DNA of 64,000 bases. Origin: Poriferisulfidus sp965221375 (GTDB lineage Bacteria > Pseudomonadota > Gammaproteobacteria > Poriferisulfidales > Poriferisulfidaceae). Below the pieces are notes generated by a model. It was not told where the DNA came from. It worked only from the letters and a program-made list of their open reading frames with translations, and made no database searches. Position 1 is the stretch's first letter. Every line of letters begins with the position of its first letter. Position numbers and translations under genes: made by a program. This document shows positions 49,585-58,542 of this stretch, in pieces. The stretch is taken from the NCBI GenBank assembly GCA_965221375.1, contig OZ244883.1, positions 434,001-498,000 of the forward strand, in the 5' to 3' direction.

Positions 49585-50000
49585 TGCGGTGAAGGGCGCT
49601 GCAAGCGCGCCTGCCACAGAGGGATGCGCAAGGTGCCGCGCGGGAGTGGAGCGCGAACGGGGGTGGGTTCCTCGCCGAGATGAATCAGAATCCGCGGATC
49701 GTCCTGGTCGGTGGCGAACGTGTATTTCAATCCGCCGGGCAAAAGGGCGGGGATTTTTGCGTCGGGCCATGCCTCCTGCAGTTGTTGGGGTGTGGAGGCG
49801 TCTGTCGCCAACAGACCGAGTGAGTGGGCTTGGGTGACCAAAGCCGCCAGACGCTGGCTTTCCAGCAACCGGGCTTGCCGCTGGGCGTTTTCCCAGCGGC
49901 CGAGTGTGGTTGTGCCGAGGATGCCAATCAACATTCCGACCGTGATGAAGACAGCCAGCAGTTCCGGCAACGTGAAGCCTGTTTGGTGAGACTGGTTCAT
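49581..50000 (-). CDS. minor (pseudo)pilin
   Basis: 139 residues from the ATG at 50000. Leader of eight residues, cleavage motif NQSHQTG/FTLPELLAVFITV, Glu at +5, then an amphipathic helix with many Gln/Arg and a short globular part. No Cys pair. Overlaps pilR-like (ATGA) and the larger minor pilin (ATGA), so all three are coupled. Confidence 0.75.
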   Translation of the reverse strand: MNQSHQTGFTLPELLAVFITVGMLIGILGTTTLGRWENAQRQARLLESQRLAALVTQAHSLGLLATDASTPQQLQEAWPDAKIPALLPGGLKYTFATDQDDPRILIHLGEEPTPVRAPLPRGTLRIPLWQARLQRPSPQ

Positions 50001-51142
50001 AACACGGAAATCGAATAGATGGGCAACAGGAATCCCTGGATCAGCAATGCCAGCAGGCATAAGATCAGTGCGGAATAAAGCCAGCGGGTGGTGCGCACGA
50101 CCCGTGTCAGATACCACTTGATTTCGGCGTTGAGGTTGGTTTGTACTGCGGCGAACAGGTGGCGCAGTTGTTCTGCCGGCGCGTCTTCGAACTGGTGCAG
50201 CCCGGTGATCAAAGTATCGCTGAAATATTTTTCCGAAAGACTTTGCGACAGGCGATAGCCGGCGCGCAGGCGGGTATACAAATGCTGACTGGCGGCCCGA
50301 CCCAGCAGGGAATGCAGTGAGCGCACCAGTTCGGCCAGATGAATCCCTTTGCGGAATGCAGGGGTGAGAATGGTCAGAAGTACGGCGGAGCGTCGGTTGC
50401 GCAGCAACTCGTCGATATCGCGCAACAGCGGAATGCGTCGCACGTGCTTCCAGTAATAAAAAAGCAGGTAGGAGCTTATCCCGACGCCCAAGAGCGTGAA
50501 GGGCAGGTGTTCGGTCAACAATGCGTGGAACAGTATCAAGATGTCGGTTGCGGCTGTCGTTTCAATCGACACACGTTCCGACAGGCGTTCCAGGAGCAGT
50601 TGGAACAGAAAGGGGGTGACGAGGAAAATACCGACGGCAGCCCCCGCATACAGACCGGTACGCAGTAGAGGCCCTTGTATTTCCTGGCGCATCTGATGCA
50701 GCTGCGCCAAAAAATCGGTGGCCTGCATGAGCATGTCCGGCACATTGCCCAAGCGTTCGCCAGAGCGGCAAAGGGCAATGGCGAACGGGTGGACATTGAG
50801 CAGGATCAGCAGCTCGTGGGGCGCGAGTCCGCCGGCGGAATTGATTTTGTCGGCCTGCCAATTGCGTCGCAGCGTAGGCAGGCGTTCGACAATTTTTTTC
50901 AAGGCCTCGGTCGTGAGTCCGCCTCGCGAGGTCTGCACCGCGACCTGGGTGAGCAGTAGGCGCTGCTCGTTCAAGTCGGGAGTGCGCAAGCCAATCCATT
51001 CGCGCCAATGTCGCCGCACCGACAGAATGCGGCAGTTGGCGACATGGGGATGCCGGCGAGCCGTTTCAGAATCCATTGCGTGCACGGCTCGCGTGGCGAC
51101 CCCTTGAGGCGACGACTGAATGCGTACGGAATACAGCGTCAC
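49997..51142 (-). CDS. pilus inner-membrane platform protein, PilR/GspF family
   Basis: 381 residues. Cytoplasmic N-terminal domain, then T2SSF domains separated by membrane helices at about 175-195, 220-240 and 355-378 (YSALILCLLALLIQGFLLP). LGRAASQHLYTRLRAGYRLSQSLS is a typical second-domain segment. It is the platform on which the ATPase acts. In R64 pilR precedes pilS; here the pilin gene comes first. Confidence 0.82.
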   Translation of the reverse strand: MTLYSVRIQSSPQGVATRAVHAMDSETARRHPHVANCRILSVRRHWREWIGLRTPDLNEQRLLLTQVAVQTSRGGLTTEALKKIVERLPTLRRNWQADKINSAGGLAPHELLILLNVHPFAIALCRSGERLGNVPDMLMQATDFLAQLHQMRQEIQGPLLRTGLYAGAAVGIFLVTPFLFQLLLERLSERVSIETTAATDILILFHALLTEHLPFTLLGVGISSYLLFYYWKHVRRIPLLRDIDELLRNRRSAVLLTILTPAFRKGIHLAELVRSLHSLLGRAASQHLYTRLRAGYRLSQSLSEKYFSDTLITGLHQFEDAPAEQLRHLFAAVQTNLNAEIKWYLTRVVRTTRWLYSALILCLLALLIQGFLLPIYSISVL

Positions 51143-51144
51143 GC

Positions 51145-51606
51145 TCAGGGAATGCGATAGCTGACGGTCAGCGCGTCACTGTCGGCGTCGTAACTGGTCG
51201 ACGTGATGGCGGATCCCTGGGCATTGTTGAGCGAGGTGCCGAGATCGGCCCCGAAGGTATCGGGATCACTGGCACTGGAAAGTGACCAGGTGACACTGAC
51301 GGTACGTGCCTGGGCGGTGCCCAGAGTCCAGGCATCGCCAAAGGGTCCGTCGCCGCTAATGCCGTCCCCGGTGAGATCGGCTTTGGTCAAACCGGTCAGA
51401 TCGCCATTGACGGCCCGGTAGGAAATCAATCCCGACGGGATGTCGTTGAGCAGCATGTCCTTGCTGCTGGCCATGGCCAGTTCTTCTTCAGCGTTGCCGA
51501 AGCCGGTCACGATTGTGGTCATTAAGATGCCGATCAGGACGACGACAGCCAAAATTTCCGGCAGGGTAAAACCGGCTTGGCGGACAGATGAAGTTTTGGG
51601 TTTCAT
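51145..51606 (-). CDS. probable major pilin
   Basis: 153 residues from the ATG at 51606. Leader of 12 residues ending SSVRQAG, cleaved before FTLPEILAVVVLIGIL (Glu at +5). The mature protein of about 141 residues has no Cys and a Gly/Asp/Ser-rich C-terminal half. Position between the ATPase and platform genes suggests the major pilin. Phe at +1 and the short leader are more like type IVa or pseudopilins than R64 PilS. Confidence 0.72.
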   Translation of the reverse strand: MKPKTSSVRQAGFTLPEILAVVVLIGILMTTIVTGFGNAEEELAMASSKDMLLNDIPSGLISYRAVNGDLTGLTKADLTGDGISGDGPFGDAWTLGTAQARTVSVTWSLSSASDPDTFGADLGTSLNNAQGSAITSTSYDADSDALTVSYRIP

Positions 51607-53300
51607 GGATGAACCTCCAGAGATGTGAAATTGAAAGGAAGAGTGTTGGATGTCTCCGGCGCGTCGGGCGCGTCCGGTGCCTTGGGCAGGGTGCGAAGGC
51701 ATTCCGCCCAAGTGGTGTGGCCCGAGCGCACCAAGGTGGTGGCGTGGGTCCACAAATCACGAAAGCCTGATGCGCAGGCCGCTTTATGCAGGTTCTGCAG
51801 GTTGGCGCCTTCGGCAATCAGTTCTGCAAGTTGGGCGTTAATGTTGAGTGCCTCAGAGATGCAGATCCGTCCCCTGTAGCCGCGGTGCTCGCACTGCGGG
51901 CAGCCGTCCGGGTGAGCCGTGGGCCAGAGTTTGTTATCCGGCAGGTGCAGCAGCTGGCTTACTTCACGACTGTCGTCGTCGCGTTTATGCTGTACGCAAT
52001 GTGCACACACCCGGCGCGCCAGTCGTTGTGCACAAACGAGCGTCAAGGTGTCGGCAATCAGTGCCGAAGGAATGCCGAAATTGCGCAGTCGCTCAATGGC
52101 GCCGAGGCTGTTGCGTGTATGCAGGGTCGACAGCACCAGGTGTCCGGTGAGGCTGGCGCGGCAGGCCAGTTGGGCAGTTTCCTCGTCGCGGATTTCGCCG
52201 ATGAGAATGACATCCGGGTCGGCACGCAACAAGGCCCGCAGTCCCTGGGCATAACTCATGCCCAGGTCGTTGTTGATTTGGATCTGATCGATTCCCGGAA
52301 TCTGCACCTCAATGGGGTCTTCCAGGGTTTTGATGGAGATTTGATTGCGGTTACGTTTGAGAATTTCCATGATGATGGCGTAGAAGGTGGTGGTTTTGCC
52401 GGAACCGGTGGGGCCGGTCAGCAGCAACAGGCCGTGGTTCATTGCGGCGCCGTGGCGCAGCGTGGCGATAAAGTCGCCGCTCAGGGACAGTTGTTCCAGA
52501 GAAGGGACGGTGCGTTGATAGCCACCGACAATCCGTAACGTGAAAGAGCCCCAGATGCGTCGACCGATGGAGGTGGGACACATGTTGACGCGAATGAAAA
52601 ACATGCGGCCGCGGATGACGACTTCCATGTTGCCGTCTTTGGGAGTGTTGTAGACGCCGTGCTGGTTCCCAGACAGGGTCAGCAACGTGTTGGAGACGAG
52701 TCGGTAATTGCACTTGTCCGACATCGTCATGCGTTCCTGACGCAAGGTCGTCAACATGCCGTCGCGACGGATGCGGATTTCCACGCAGTCGTTGTCGCGA
52801 GGCGCGATATGCAGGTCACTGGCTTTTTGATCGACCGCCAGAGCGATCCATTCATGCAGCAGGCGCTCGGCTTCCGGAGAGGTGGACGGGTCGTTGGCCC
52901 CTTCGGCTGTCGTGGTCTGGAGCGGCAGGAGACCGACCTTGCCGTGATAGTGCTCCAGAACGTCTTCGGGCAGGGCCAGCTGAGGATTGCGGATGAGGTG
53001 CTGGCAGGCAAACGGATCCGCCACAAACAGCCAGCCTTCGCTCCAGGCCCAGGACTCGTCGGGTGCGTAATTGAGGAGACCGTGGAGGCTTTCGGCGTAG
53101 ACGGGCAGTGCGAAAGCGTCCGCGAGCGCCAACGTAATGGCCTCGGCATCAGCGCCGGTGCGCAGGAGACTGGGAATGACGGCATCGGCGACATCGGGAC
53201 AGGCCATCTGCAGGGCATTCGGAGGTAAGGCGCCCGCATCAATCAGGGCCTGACGCACGGCGATGAAGCGAACCGCCAGAGTGTCGGAGCGATTACTCAT
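51603..53300 (-). CDS. pilus assembly ATPase, PilQ/GspE family
   Basis: 565 residues from the ATG at 53300. After an N-terminal domain of about 150 residues come Walker A GPTGSGKTTTF, the Asp box, Walker B DPDVILIGEIRDEE, the His box TGHLVLSTLHT, and a zinc-binding four-Cys motif (VCAHCVQHK; CPQCEHRGYRG), as in GspE-like motors. It powers pilus extension. No PilT-type retraction ATPase is nearby. The start overlaps pilP by eight bases. Confidence 0.88.
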   Translation of the reverse strand: MSNRSDTLAVRFIAVRQALIDAGALPPNALQMACPDVADAVIPSLLRTGADAEAITLALADAFALPVYAESLHGLLNYAPDESWAWSEGWLFVADPFACQHLIRNPQLALPEDVLEHYHGKVGLLPLQTTTAEGANDPSTSPEAERLLHEWIALAVDQKASDLHIAPRDNDCVEIRIRRDGMLTTLRQERMTMSDKCNYRLVSNTLLTLSGNQHGVYNTPKDGNMEVVIRGRMFFIRVNMCPTSIGRRIWGSFTLRIVGGYQRTVPSLEQLSLSGDFIATLRHGAAMNHGLLLLTGPTGSGKTTTFYAIIMEILKRNRNQISIKTLEDPIEVQIPGIDQIQINNDLGMSYAQGLRALLRADPDVILIGEIRDEETAQLACRASLTGHLVLSTLHTRNSLGAIERLRNFGIPSALIADTLTLVCAQRLARRVCAHCVQHKRDDDSREVSQLLHLPDNKLWPTAHPDGCPQCEHRGYRGRICISEALNINAQLAELIAEGANLQNLHKAACASGFRDLWTHATTLVRSGHTTWAECLRTLPKAPDAPDAPETSNTLPFNFTSLEVHP

Positions 53301-53769
53301 CGGTGGAGGCCTGTACCGGGATGCGCAACATGCGGCCCTGCGCATCCTGGAGTTGCACAAAGTCAAGGTCGACTTTGTGGACCTTCCAAAAACCTAACCG
53401 CTGGCCGGCCTGCACTTCGATATGTTGACCGTCGTCCAGTCGCAGATGGGCTCGTCCCTGATAGGTAGCGAGCAATTGAGCGACCGGAAACGCCGGTTCC
53501 GAAACCGGCGCTTTGGGCGTGGGGATCGGAAGGGTGGGCGTGGGCGCCAGAGTGGCCGCCGGACAAGGGTAGCCGGTGTCCTGGCAGGCCCGCATTTTTT
53601 TGGCGATACGCAGCTGTACTTCGAGCAGGGCGTCCGTGGCATGCAGGCGTTGCAGCTCGCGGATATGGTCTTCGGCTTCCTGCAAAGCTTGGGCGGGAAG
53701 AGGTTCGGGGGACAGGCCATTGGCGTGGGCAAGGCCGACGCACAGCAATCCGCAAACTGCCAATCTCAT
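53293..53769 (-). CDS. PilP-like pilus biogenesis protein
   Basis: 158 residues with a signal peptide (RLAVCGLLCVGLAHA), a helical segment (QEAEDHIRELQRLHATDALL), a Pro-rich linker and a small C-terminal beta domain (RLGFWKVHKVDLDFVQL) of the type seen in IncI PilP/PilP2. Periplasmic, probably linking the inner-membrane complex to the secretin. Assignment rests on order as much as on sequence. Confidence 0.62.
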   Translation of the reverse strand: MRLAVCGLLCVGLAHANGLSPEPLPAQALQEAEDHIRELQRLHATDALLEVQLRIAKKMRACQDTGYPCPAATLAPTPTLPIPTPKAPVSEPAFPVAQLLATYQGRAHLRLDDGQHIEVQAGQRLGFWKVHKVDLDFVQLQDAQGRMLRIPVQASTDE

Positions 53770-54269
53770 GCGTCGCCTCCCCTATCCGGATTGGGAGCCC
53801 CCAGCACGTACAAGGTGACGTGCGCCAGACGGTTTTGGACTTTTAGAGTGTCGACGGCCAAAGGCATCAGTTGTTGTGCGGTGCGACACAACGCGATTAC
53901 CGACAGCAAGGAGCCTCGGACTGCAACTTTTCCGATTTCTCCACCAAATTGCTGAAGGTGGGACTTGAAAATTTCGGGGGCCTGTTCGGGGCTGGACGAG
54001 ATGGCCTTGAGGTCTTTGATGTAAGGCAGCGTCTGGGCCAGAGTTCTCAGTTGCAGGATGTGCTGATGCACGGACTGGGCTGGCGGCAAATGAGCCAACT
54101 GGGCCCGCAGTTCCAGCAGATGAGTTCGTTGCTGCGTCAGTGAAGTCAAATCGGGCGGAAGGCGTTTCTGGTCGAGCATGTACACAAGGCCGATCGTGAG
54201 GCCAACGCCTAACGCGGCGGCCCATGCGCGACGGCGCCACGCATTACCAAACCAGGCGAAGGGATCCAT
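53766..54269 (-). CDS. bitopic inner-membrane pilus protein, unknown
   Basis: 167 residues: short cytoplasmic N-terminus, one membrane helix (AAALGVGLTIGLVYML), a coiled coil (SLTQQRTHLLELRAQLAH) and a periplasmic domain. The layout is that of PilO/GspM. R64-type operons have no separate gene here, so it may do part of PilO's work. It overlaps the next gene upstream by 26 bases. Confidence 0.55.
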   Translation of the reverse strand: MDPFAWFGNAWRRRAWAAALGVGLTIGLVYMLDQKRLPPDLTSLTQQRTHLLELRAQLAHLPPAQSVHQHILQLRTLAQTLPYIKDLKAISSSPEQAPEIFKSHLQQFGGEIGKVAVRGSLLSVIALCRTAQQLMPLAVDTLKVQNRLAHVTLYVLGAPNPDRGGDA

Positions 54270-55113
54270 CGGCTTGCGGTTGGATATGGCGGACAGCCAA
54301 TCCTCGAGGAGGAAGGGGCGCTAACGGCGCGGGCGCACGAACGGTGACTTCGATTGCCGGAGTTTCTAACAATGAGGTTGTTGATATTTCAAAATCTTGC
54401 GCGTGTCGCGCCAGAATCAGCAATTGGTTGAGGAGAGGGGACTGATCGATGCGCGCCAGGCGGGCTCCGGCCTGCTGGTTTCGTAATTCCTGCTGCAGCT
54501 GTGCCAGGTTCTTTTCAAGGCGTGCGGCTTCCTGCAGGTGTTGCGTGTGCTGGTGGTGCAGGAAGTGATCGGCGCTTGCCGTCGCGATCAGGCTGGCGAG
54601 GAGCGTCAGGCCGCCGAGAACCAGAGTATGGCGCCGCTCCCGCATGGTCTGAATGCGGCATGTCTGCAGCGTTTGGATGGGTTGCGCGGGCAGGCGCAAG
54701 GTTTCCGGGTCAGCATCGAGAACGACGAGACCGGTCAACAAGGCGGGTGGCGCGAAGACATCAAACAGCGCGTCTTCCGTGAGGCGTCCGCTGTGGGCGC
54801 CGTCTTTTTCGCGCAGCAGATAACGTTGCGAATGAGGTTGGGAGGTTGTGGAGACCTGATACAGACCCAAGCGCGGGGGAATGCGGCCGGAGGCAATCAA
54901 GGTTTGCCACAAGCCGTACAGCGATATGTTCGGATACCTTTCCGCCAGGGTGTCTACCTGCTGCTGGTCGACGTACAAAGGCAGTTCTTTCTGGGCGCTT
55001 GCAATAGGGATCAGACGCTCGGCCAGGTTGTCGGTGACCTGCGAGAGCACGAAGTCGTCGACCAGCAGAACCTCGCGATCTTCGATACGTGTGGGGGTAT
55101 GGAGGGGAATCAT
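54244..55113 (-). CDS. PilO2/GspL-like pilus inner-membrane protein
   Basis: 289 residues. About 155 cytoplasmic residues, then one membrane helix (HTLVLGGLTLLASLIATA), a coiled coil rich in Gln/Glu/Leu (EKNLAQLQQELRNQQAG) and a short periplasmic domain. This matches the type IVb PilO2 layout and, more distantly, GspL. ATG shares one base with the secretin stop. Confidence 0.6.
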   Translation of the reverse strand: MIPLHTPTRIEDREVLLVDDFVLSQVTDNLAERLIPIASAQKELPLYVDQQQVDTLAERYPNISLYGLWQTLIASGRIPPRLGLYQVSTTSQPHSQRYLLREKDGAHSGRLTEDALFDVFAPPALLTGLVVLDADPETLRLPAQPIQTLQTCRIQTMRERRHTLVLGGLTLLASLIATASADHFLHHQHTQHLQEAARLEKNLAQLQQELRNQQAGARLARIDQSPLLNQLLILARHAQDFEISTTSLLETPAIEVTVRAPAPLAPLPPRGLAVRHIQPQADGSLRLVW

Positions 55114-56630
55114 CAGATGGCCACCTCAATGGGGGTGATGACGATCATCAACTCGCGGTCCGTGTATTCGCTTGTGGCGTTGGCCAGGGCGTCACACAGA
55201 AAATGGGTGCACGGCAATCGGTAGCCGACTTCCAGCAGACGCCGCTGAATCAGGCCACCCAGCAGAATGGGTTTGCCGCTGTGGGTGATGGCAAGGGTGG
55301 CCATTTCCTGAATGGCGATATTGGGCCGCACGATGGTGGAGATGCCGGTATCGAATTCACTTTGGGATCGAATCGAGGACAGCACCGGCACGACTTCCAC
55401 CAAGATCGAGCCGTCGTGGCGCATCCGCGGTGTCACAGCGATGCGAAAGCCGACCCGGATGTGTTCGAAACGTGTCGCAAGTAACGGTTCGCGGTCGCCG
55501 CTGCCGAGGGATAAATCGGTGTTGGCGATATAGCTGACTTCTTCGCCGTCGCCCAAAAAAGTGGTCATGCCGTTGACGACGGTGAAAACCGGGTCGCTGC
55601 GCACCGCGACCTGTCCCTGTTGCGACAACTGCTCGACCAGTAAATCCAAGGTCCAGCGTCCAAATTCCAGGGCCGCGTCGATCTTCCAGGCACTGCTGCG
55701 GCTGGAGAGCGTCAGCTCGCCGGGGATTTGACGGTTGAGCGCGACCCGATCACCCAGGCGGTCGTAGATGACCCGCATATCCAGACCGCCGCTGAGGCCC
55801 CGGTCGCGGGCCACATCCAGGATGGCCACCGCCAGCAGAATCTGGCGGGCACCGCGTCGGGTCTGTTCGGTCAGCCAGGCATCCAGTTCCTGGATTTTTG
55901 CCACCGGACCGTGGGCGCGCAGCAAGCCCAGACGCCGGTCGGCGACCAGCCAGGTGTGGGTCTGGTCTGTTTCGATTGAAGCGTTTTGGTTGACTGCGAC
56001 GGCTTCTGCAACTTGCAAGCCTAAAATTTCTCGGGCATTGGTCAGCAGATCTTCCCAGGGCGAATCCATATGGTCGTAGATCACGGTCGCGGGGCTCTCG
56101 TTGTCCGAAGATGAGGTGTTTTCGTCTTCGGAGTTGTTGCCGCCGAGCGTGACGGTTTGCCCGACCTGCAGACGCGATTGCCCCTGACCGGCGAAGGTGC
56201 TGACGTCCCAGGATCGGGTCAAATAGGCGGAGACATGCACGATGGGGTCCTCGGCGTCCAGCTCCAGCGCATAGCCGGTCAACCCTTCCAGAATGCGCAG
56301 ATACTGCTGAAGGCTCAGACGGTTGACCCGGACGTTGTAGCGATGCGTCAGATCAATATCCGGAGTGGTCGGGACCAGATTCAGAGAGGGATCGGCGCGC
56401 ATCAGGCACTCGCTGAGGGTGGCGTTTTGCAGGTTGAGGGTGACGGTGATTTCGGCGTGCGGGGGCTGGTTCTTTTGAATGCGCACGAAAGGACGCGGCT
56501 GGCGGGGATTGACGGGAGTCGCCTGAGGCAACTCCAGAGGTTGGGGTTTGGCGACTTGGATCGGCTCCAGTTCCGGGACCGAGCAGGCAGTCGCCCCCAG
56601 CATCAGCGGCCATACCAGCAGACGTTTCAT
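55113..56630 (-). CDS. type IVb pilus secretin lipoprotein (PilN/BfpB type)
   Basis: 505 residues from the ATG at 56630, nine bases after GGAGG. Lipoprotein signal with lipobox LGATAC; N-terminal STN-like and N1 domains, then the secretin C-domain (FRIAVTPRMRHDGSILVEVV; HSGKPILLGGLIQRR; ELMIVITPI). Forms the outer-membrane channel. The lipoprotein start marks it as the PilN/BfpB/TcpC type rather than type IVa PilQ. Confidence 0.85.
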   Translation of the reverse strand: MKRLLVWPLMLGATACSVPELEPIQVAKPQPLELPQATPVNPRQPRPFVRIQKNQPPHAEITVTLNLQNATLSECLMRADPSLNLVPTTPDIDLTHRYNVRVNRLSLQQYLRILEGLTGYALELDAEDPIVHVSAYLTRSWDVSTFAGQGQSRLQVGQTVTLGGNNSEDENTSSSDNESPATVIYDHMDSPWEDLLTNAREILGLQVAEAVAVNQNASIETDQTHTWLVADRRLGLLRAHGPVAKIQELDAWLTEQTRRGARQILLAVAILDVARDRGLSGGLDMRVIYDRLGDRVALNRQIPGELTLSSRSSAWKIDAALEFGRWTLDLLVEQLSQQGQVAVRSDPVFTVVNGMTTFLGDGEEVSYIANTDLSLGSGDREPLLATRFEHIRVGFRIAVTPRMRHDGSILVEVVPVLSSIRSQSEFDTGISTIVRPNIAIQEMATLAITHSGKPILLGGLIQRRLLEVGYRLPCTHFLCDALANATSEYTDRELMIVITPIEVAI

Positions 56631-57436
56631 GATTCCTCCAGCACCACCAGTCGTTGGTCCTCGAAGACATGCAGGAGCAGTTCCCGATGAGTCTGTCGGC
56701 CCAGTTGGCGCGCCAGTTCGGTTAATGCGTCCCACCAGGTGGAGGAAGCAATCAAAGAAATGCGTGTCTGCAGCAGCGCAGGCTGAACCTCGGGGCGCAG
56801 ACGCCAGCCCACCGGGACCAGCAGATCCAGGGCCTGCTGCAGCGTCATGTCATCGACGAAAATTTCAGCAGGATCGTGCAGATGGGTCGGCAGGGAGAGG
56901 TCCAGCGTGGCGTCCGCAGCCGGTGGGGAGTGTTCGGAAGTCGACATCGGTTGCACATACGCATGGGGGATGCGCTCCATGTCTTCGGCGCGTTCTATTT
57001 CTATCGAGGTCTGGGGTTGCTCCAGCTGCTCCAGCCATTCGTGTGTCGGCTCGATGATCAGCGTGCGATACAACGGGTTGACTTTCAGTCGCCAGGCATC
57101 CCCGGTCAAGACACCCAGTGCATCGGCAAGGTGAATGGGCCCAAAATCGCGATGTACTTCCGGCAGAGGCTGGGGCATCAGGATGGTCTGCGCCCAATGA
57201 CTGCGTTCGGCATCCAAGCGGTAGCCGGAGCGTTCCAGCAAATAGGTCAGCGCTTCACCGACGGTGGCGACTTCCTGTGGCAAGCGTATTTGCGTGAGGG
57301 TGACTTGCAGCGGGTGTCGTTGCGCGTGGCTGCTGCCGGGAGCCAGATAGGCGTAACGGGCCAATGATTCCGGCGTTTGGGCGGCCGCACCGAGGGCAAA
57401 AGCGGCCAGAAAAAAGGCAGAAATTATGCGGCGCAT
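56627..57436 (-). CDS. PilL/TcpQ-like pilus biogenesis protein
   Basis: 269 residues from the ATG at 57436, preceded by GGAG. Signal peptide (RRIISAFFLAAFALGAAA), then a segment like the conjugative-element PilL family (VTLTQIRLPQEVATVGEALT, YLLERSGYRL), and a C-terminal TcpQ/N0-like domain (FVDDMTLQQALDLLVPVGWR). First gene of the operon. Periplasmic; probably helps locate or stabilise the secretin. Confidence 0.7.
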   Translation of the reverse strand: MRRIISAFFLAAFALGAAAQTPESLARYAYLAPGSSHAQRHPLQVTLTQIRLPQEVATVGEALTYLLERSGYRLDAERSHWAQTILMPQPLPEVHRDFGPIHLADALGVLTGDAWRLKVNPLYRTLIIEPTHEWLEQLEQPQTSIEIERAEDMERIPHAYVQPMSTSEHSPPAADATLDLSLPTHLHDPAEIFVDDMTLQQALDLLVPVGWRLRPEVQPALLQTRISLIASSTWWDALTELARQLGRQTHRELLLHVFEDQRLVVLEES

Positions 57437-57459
57437 GGTCGTCTCCACTGGGAGTCGAC

Positions 57460-57488
57460 AGACTAAAGATTTTGGCGCCGGCTGGCAA
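57460..57488 (-). promoter_or_regulatory. candidate promoter of the pilus operon
   Basis: On the minus strand TTGCCA (57488-57483) and TAGTCT (57465-57460) with a 17-base spacer, about 25 bases before the first pil gene. The -35 is good and the -10 is weak, suggesting activator dependence. Confidence 0.35.
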
Positions 57489-57490
57489 GG

Positions 57491-57521
57491 AAAAATGGTC
57501 AGGCTAACCCGACCGTTTTTT
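57491..57521 (-). terminator. intrinsic terminator after the CPBP gene
   Basis: GGTC...GACC hairpin (57497-57514, seven pairs with one mismatch) with T tracts on both strands. It follows the CPBP stop at 57544 and precedes the pilus promoter, so it probably isolates the two. Confidence 0.6.
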
Positions 57522-57543
57522 CCGGAATAAAATCAAATATTTA

Positions 57544-58413
57544 TTAAAAACGTGGCGGCGATTTTGGCAAGAATGACGAATTAAATGCGGTAAATTGCAG
57601 TGCAAGGAGCACCAAACCGACCCACAAGGCTGCCGCCCAGCCGCCCAGAGGGTCGGTGGCGAGGCCGGGCAAGGTCGCATCGCCGGCATCGGTGTACTTC
57701 TGAAACAGTTTGATACTGAACACCATGGCGGCATGGATTCCGATGCATAACGCCAGTTGTCCGGTGCGCAGACGCACCAGCGCGAGGCTGTAGCCGATCA
57801 GAATCAATAGCACCAGACGGGGAGCGTCGGCCAGGGCTTCGCTCGGCAAATCCCGGGCCGCCTCCAGCAGCAGGATCCAGCCGCCTTGTAGTTGGCCGAC
57901 GAGTTCGGGGCGGTTTTCCGGGCTTAGAAAATGCAGGACCGCATACAGCAATGACGAAGCGATCGCCGGCACAAACGCGCGGGCCGTCACCTGGGAGAGC
58001 AGAACGCCGCGGAAGTAGAGTTCCTCAATGATGGCGACGAGCAGTCCCACGCCCAGGTAGGTGGCGGCGTGATAGGCGAATCTTTCGCTCCACACCCACA
58101 GATCCGCTTCGCGCGTGCCGCTCATCAGCAGGAAAATCCACAGCGGCATCAGCACGGTGACGGTGACGGAAAAGCCGATCAGGACGTGCAAAAACAAGGC
58201 GCCCAAAGGGGCGCCGAGTCCCATTTGCGAGCGGTTCACGCGATTTCGCGCCCACCAGACAATCAGGACCAGCGCGGTCAGCAGGGCGCCGTATTTAACG
58301 AATTTGTGGTGCGGGATATCGAGCAGCCATATCGCGTGCACGCCTCCCCATAGGCTGGCGCCGAAGAGCAGGGCTACCAGAAGCAAAGCGACGCCGACCC
58401 AGAAGTTTTGCAT
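57544..58413 (-). CDS. CPBP-family intramembrane protease-like protein
   Basis: 289 residues with about eight membrane segments. The CPBP motifs are EELYFRGVLL (Glu-Glu-x3-Arg), LYAVLHFLSP and CIGIHAAMVF, which supply the metal-site Glu and His residues. The family includes CAAX prenyl proteases and bacteriocin-immunity proteins; substrate unknown. Monocistronic, between the pilus operon and tRNA-Leu. In some myxobacterial and proteobacterial members the proteins are called exosortase-associated, for which no context exists here. Confidence 0.82.
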   Translation of the reverse strand: MQNFWVGVALLLVALLFGASLWGGVHAIWLLDIPHHKFVKYGALLTALVLIVWWARNRVNRSQMGLGAPLGALFLHVLIGFSVTVTVLMPLWIFLLMSGTREADLWVWSERFAYHAATYLGVGLLVAIIEELYFRGVLLSQVTARAFVPAIASSLLYAVLHFLSPENRPELVGQLQGGWILLLEAARDLPSEALADAPRLVLLILIGYSLALVRLRTGQLALCIGIHAAMVFSIKLFQKYTDAGDATLPGLATDPLGGWAAALWVGLVLLALQFTAFNSSFLPKSPPRF

Positions 58414-58542
58414 GAATTATTTCGTCCCAGCGTACGCGAGAAGGTTTATAGAATACAGGAGAATATCGTGAGAATGTCTGTTTCGGACGCCGACATGACG
58501 CACGGCGGTGTTCTATACTATAGATGCACGACGGCGCGGCAC

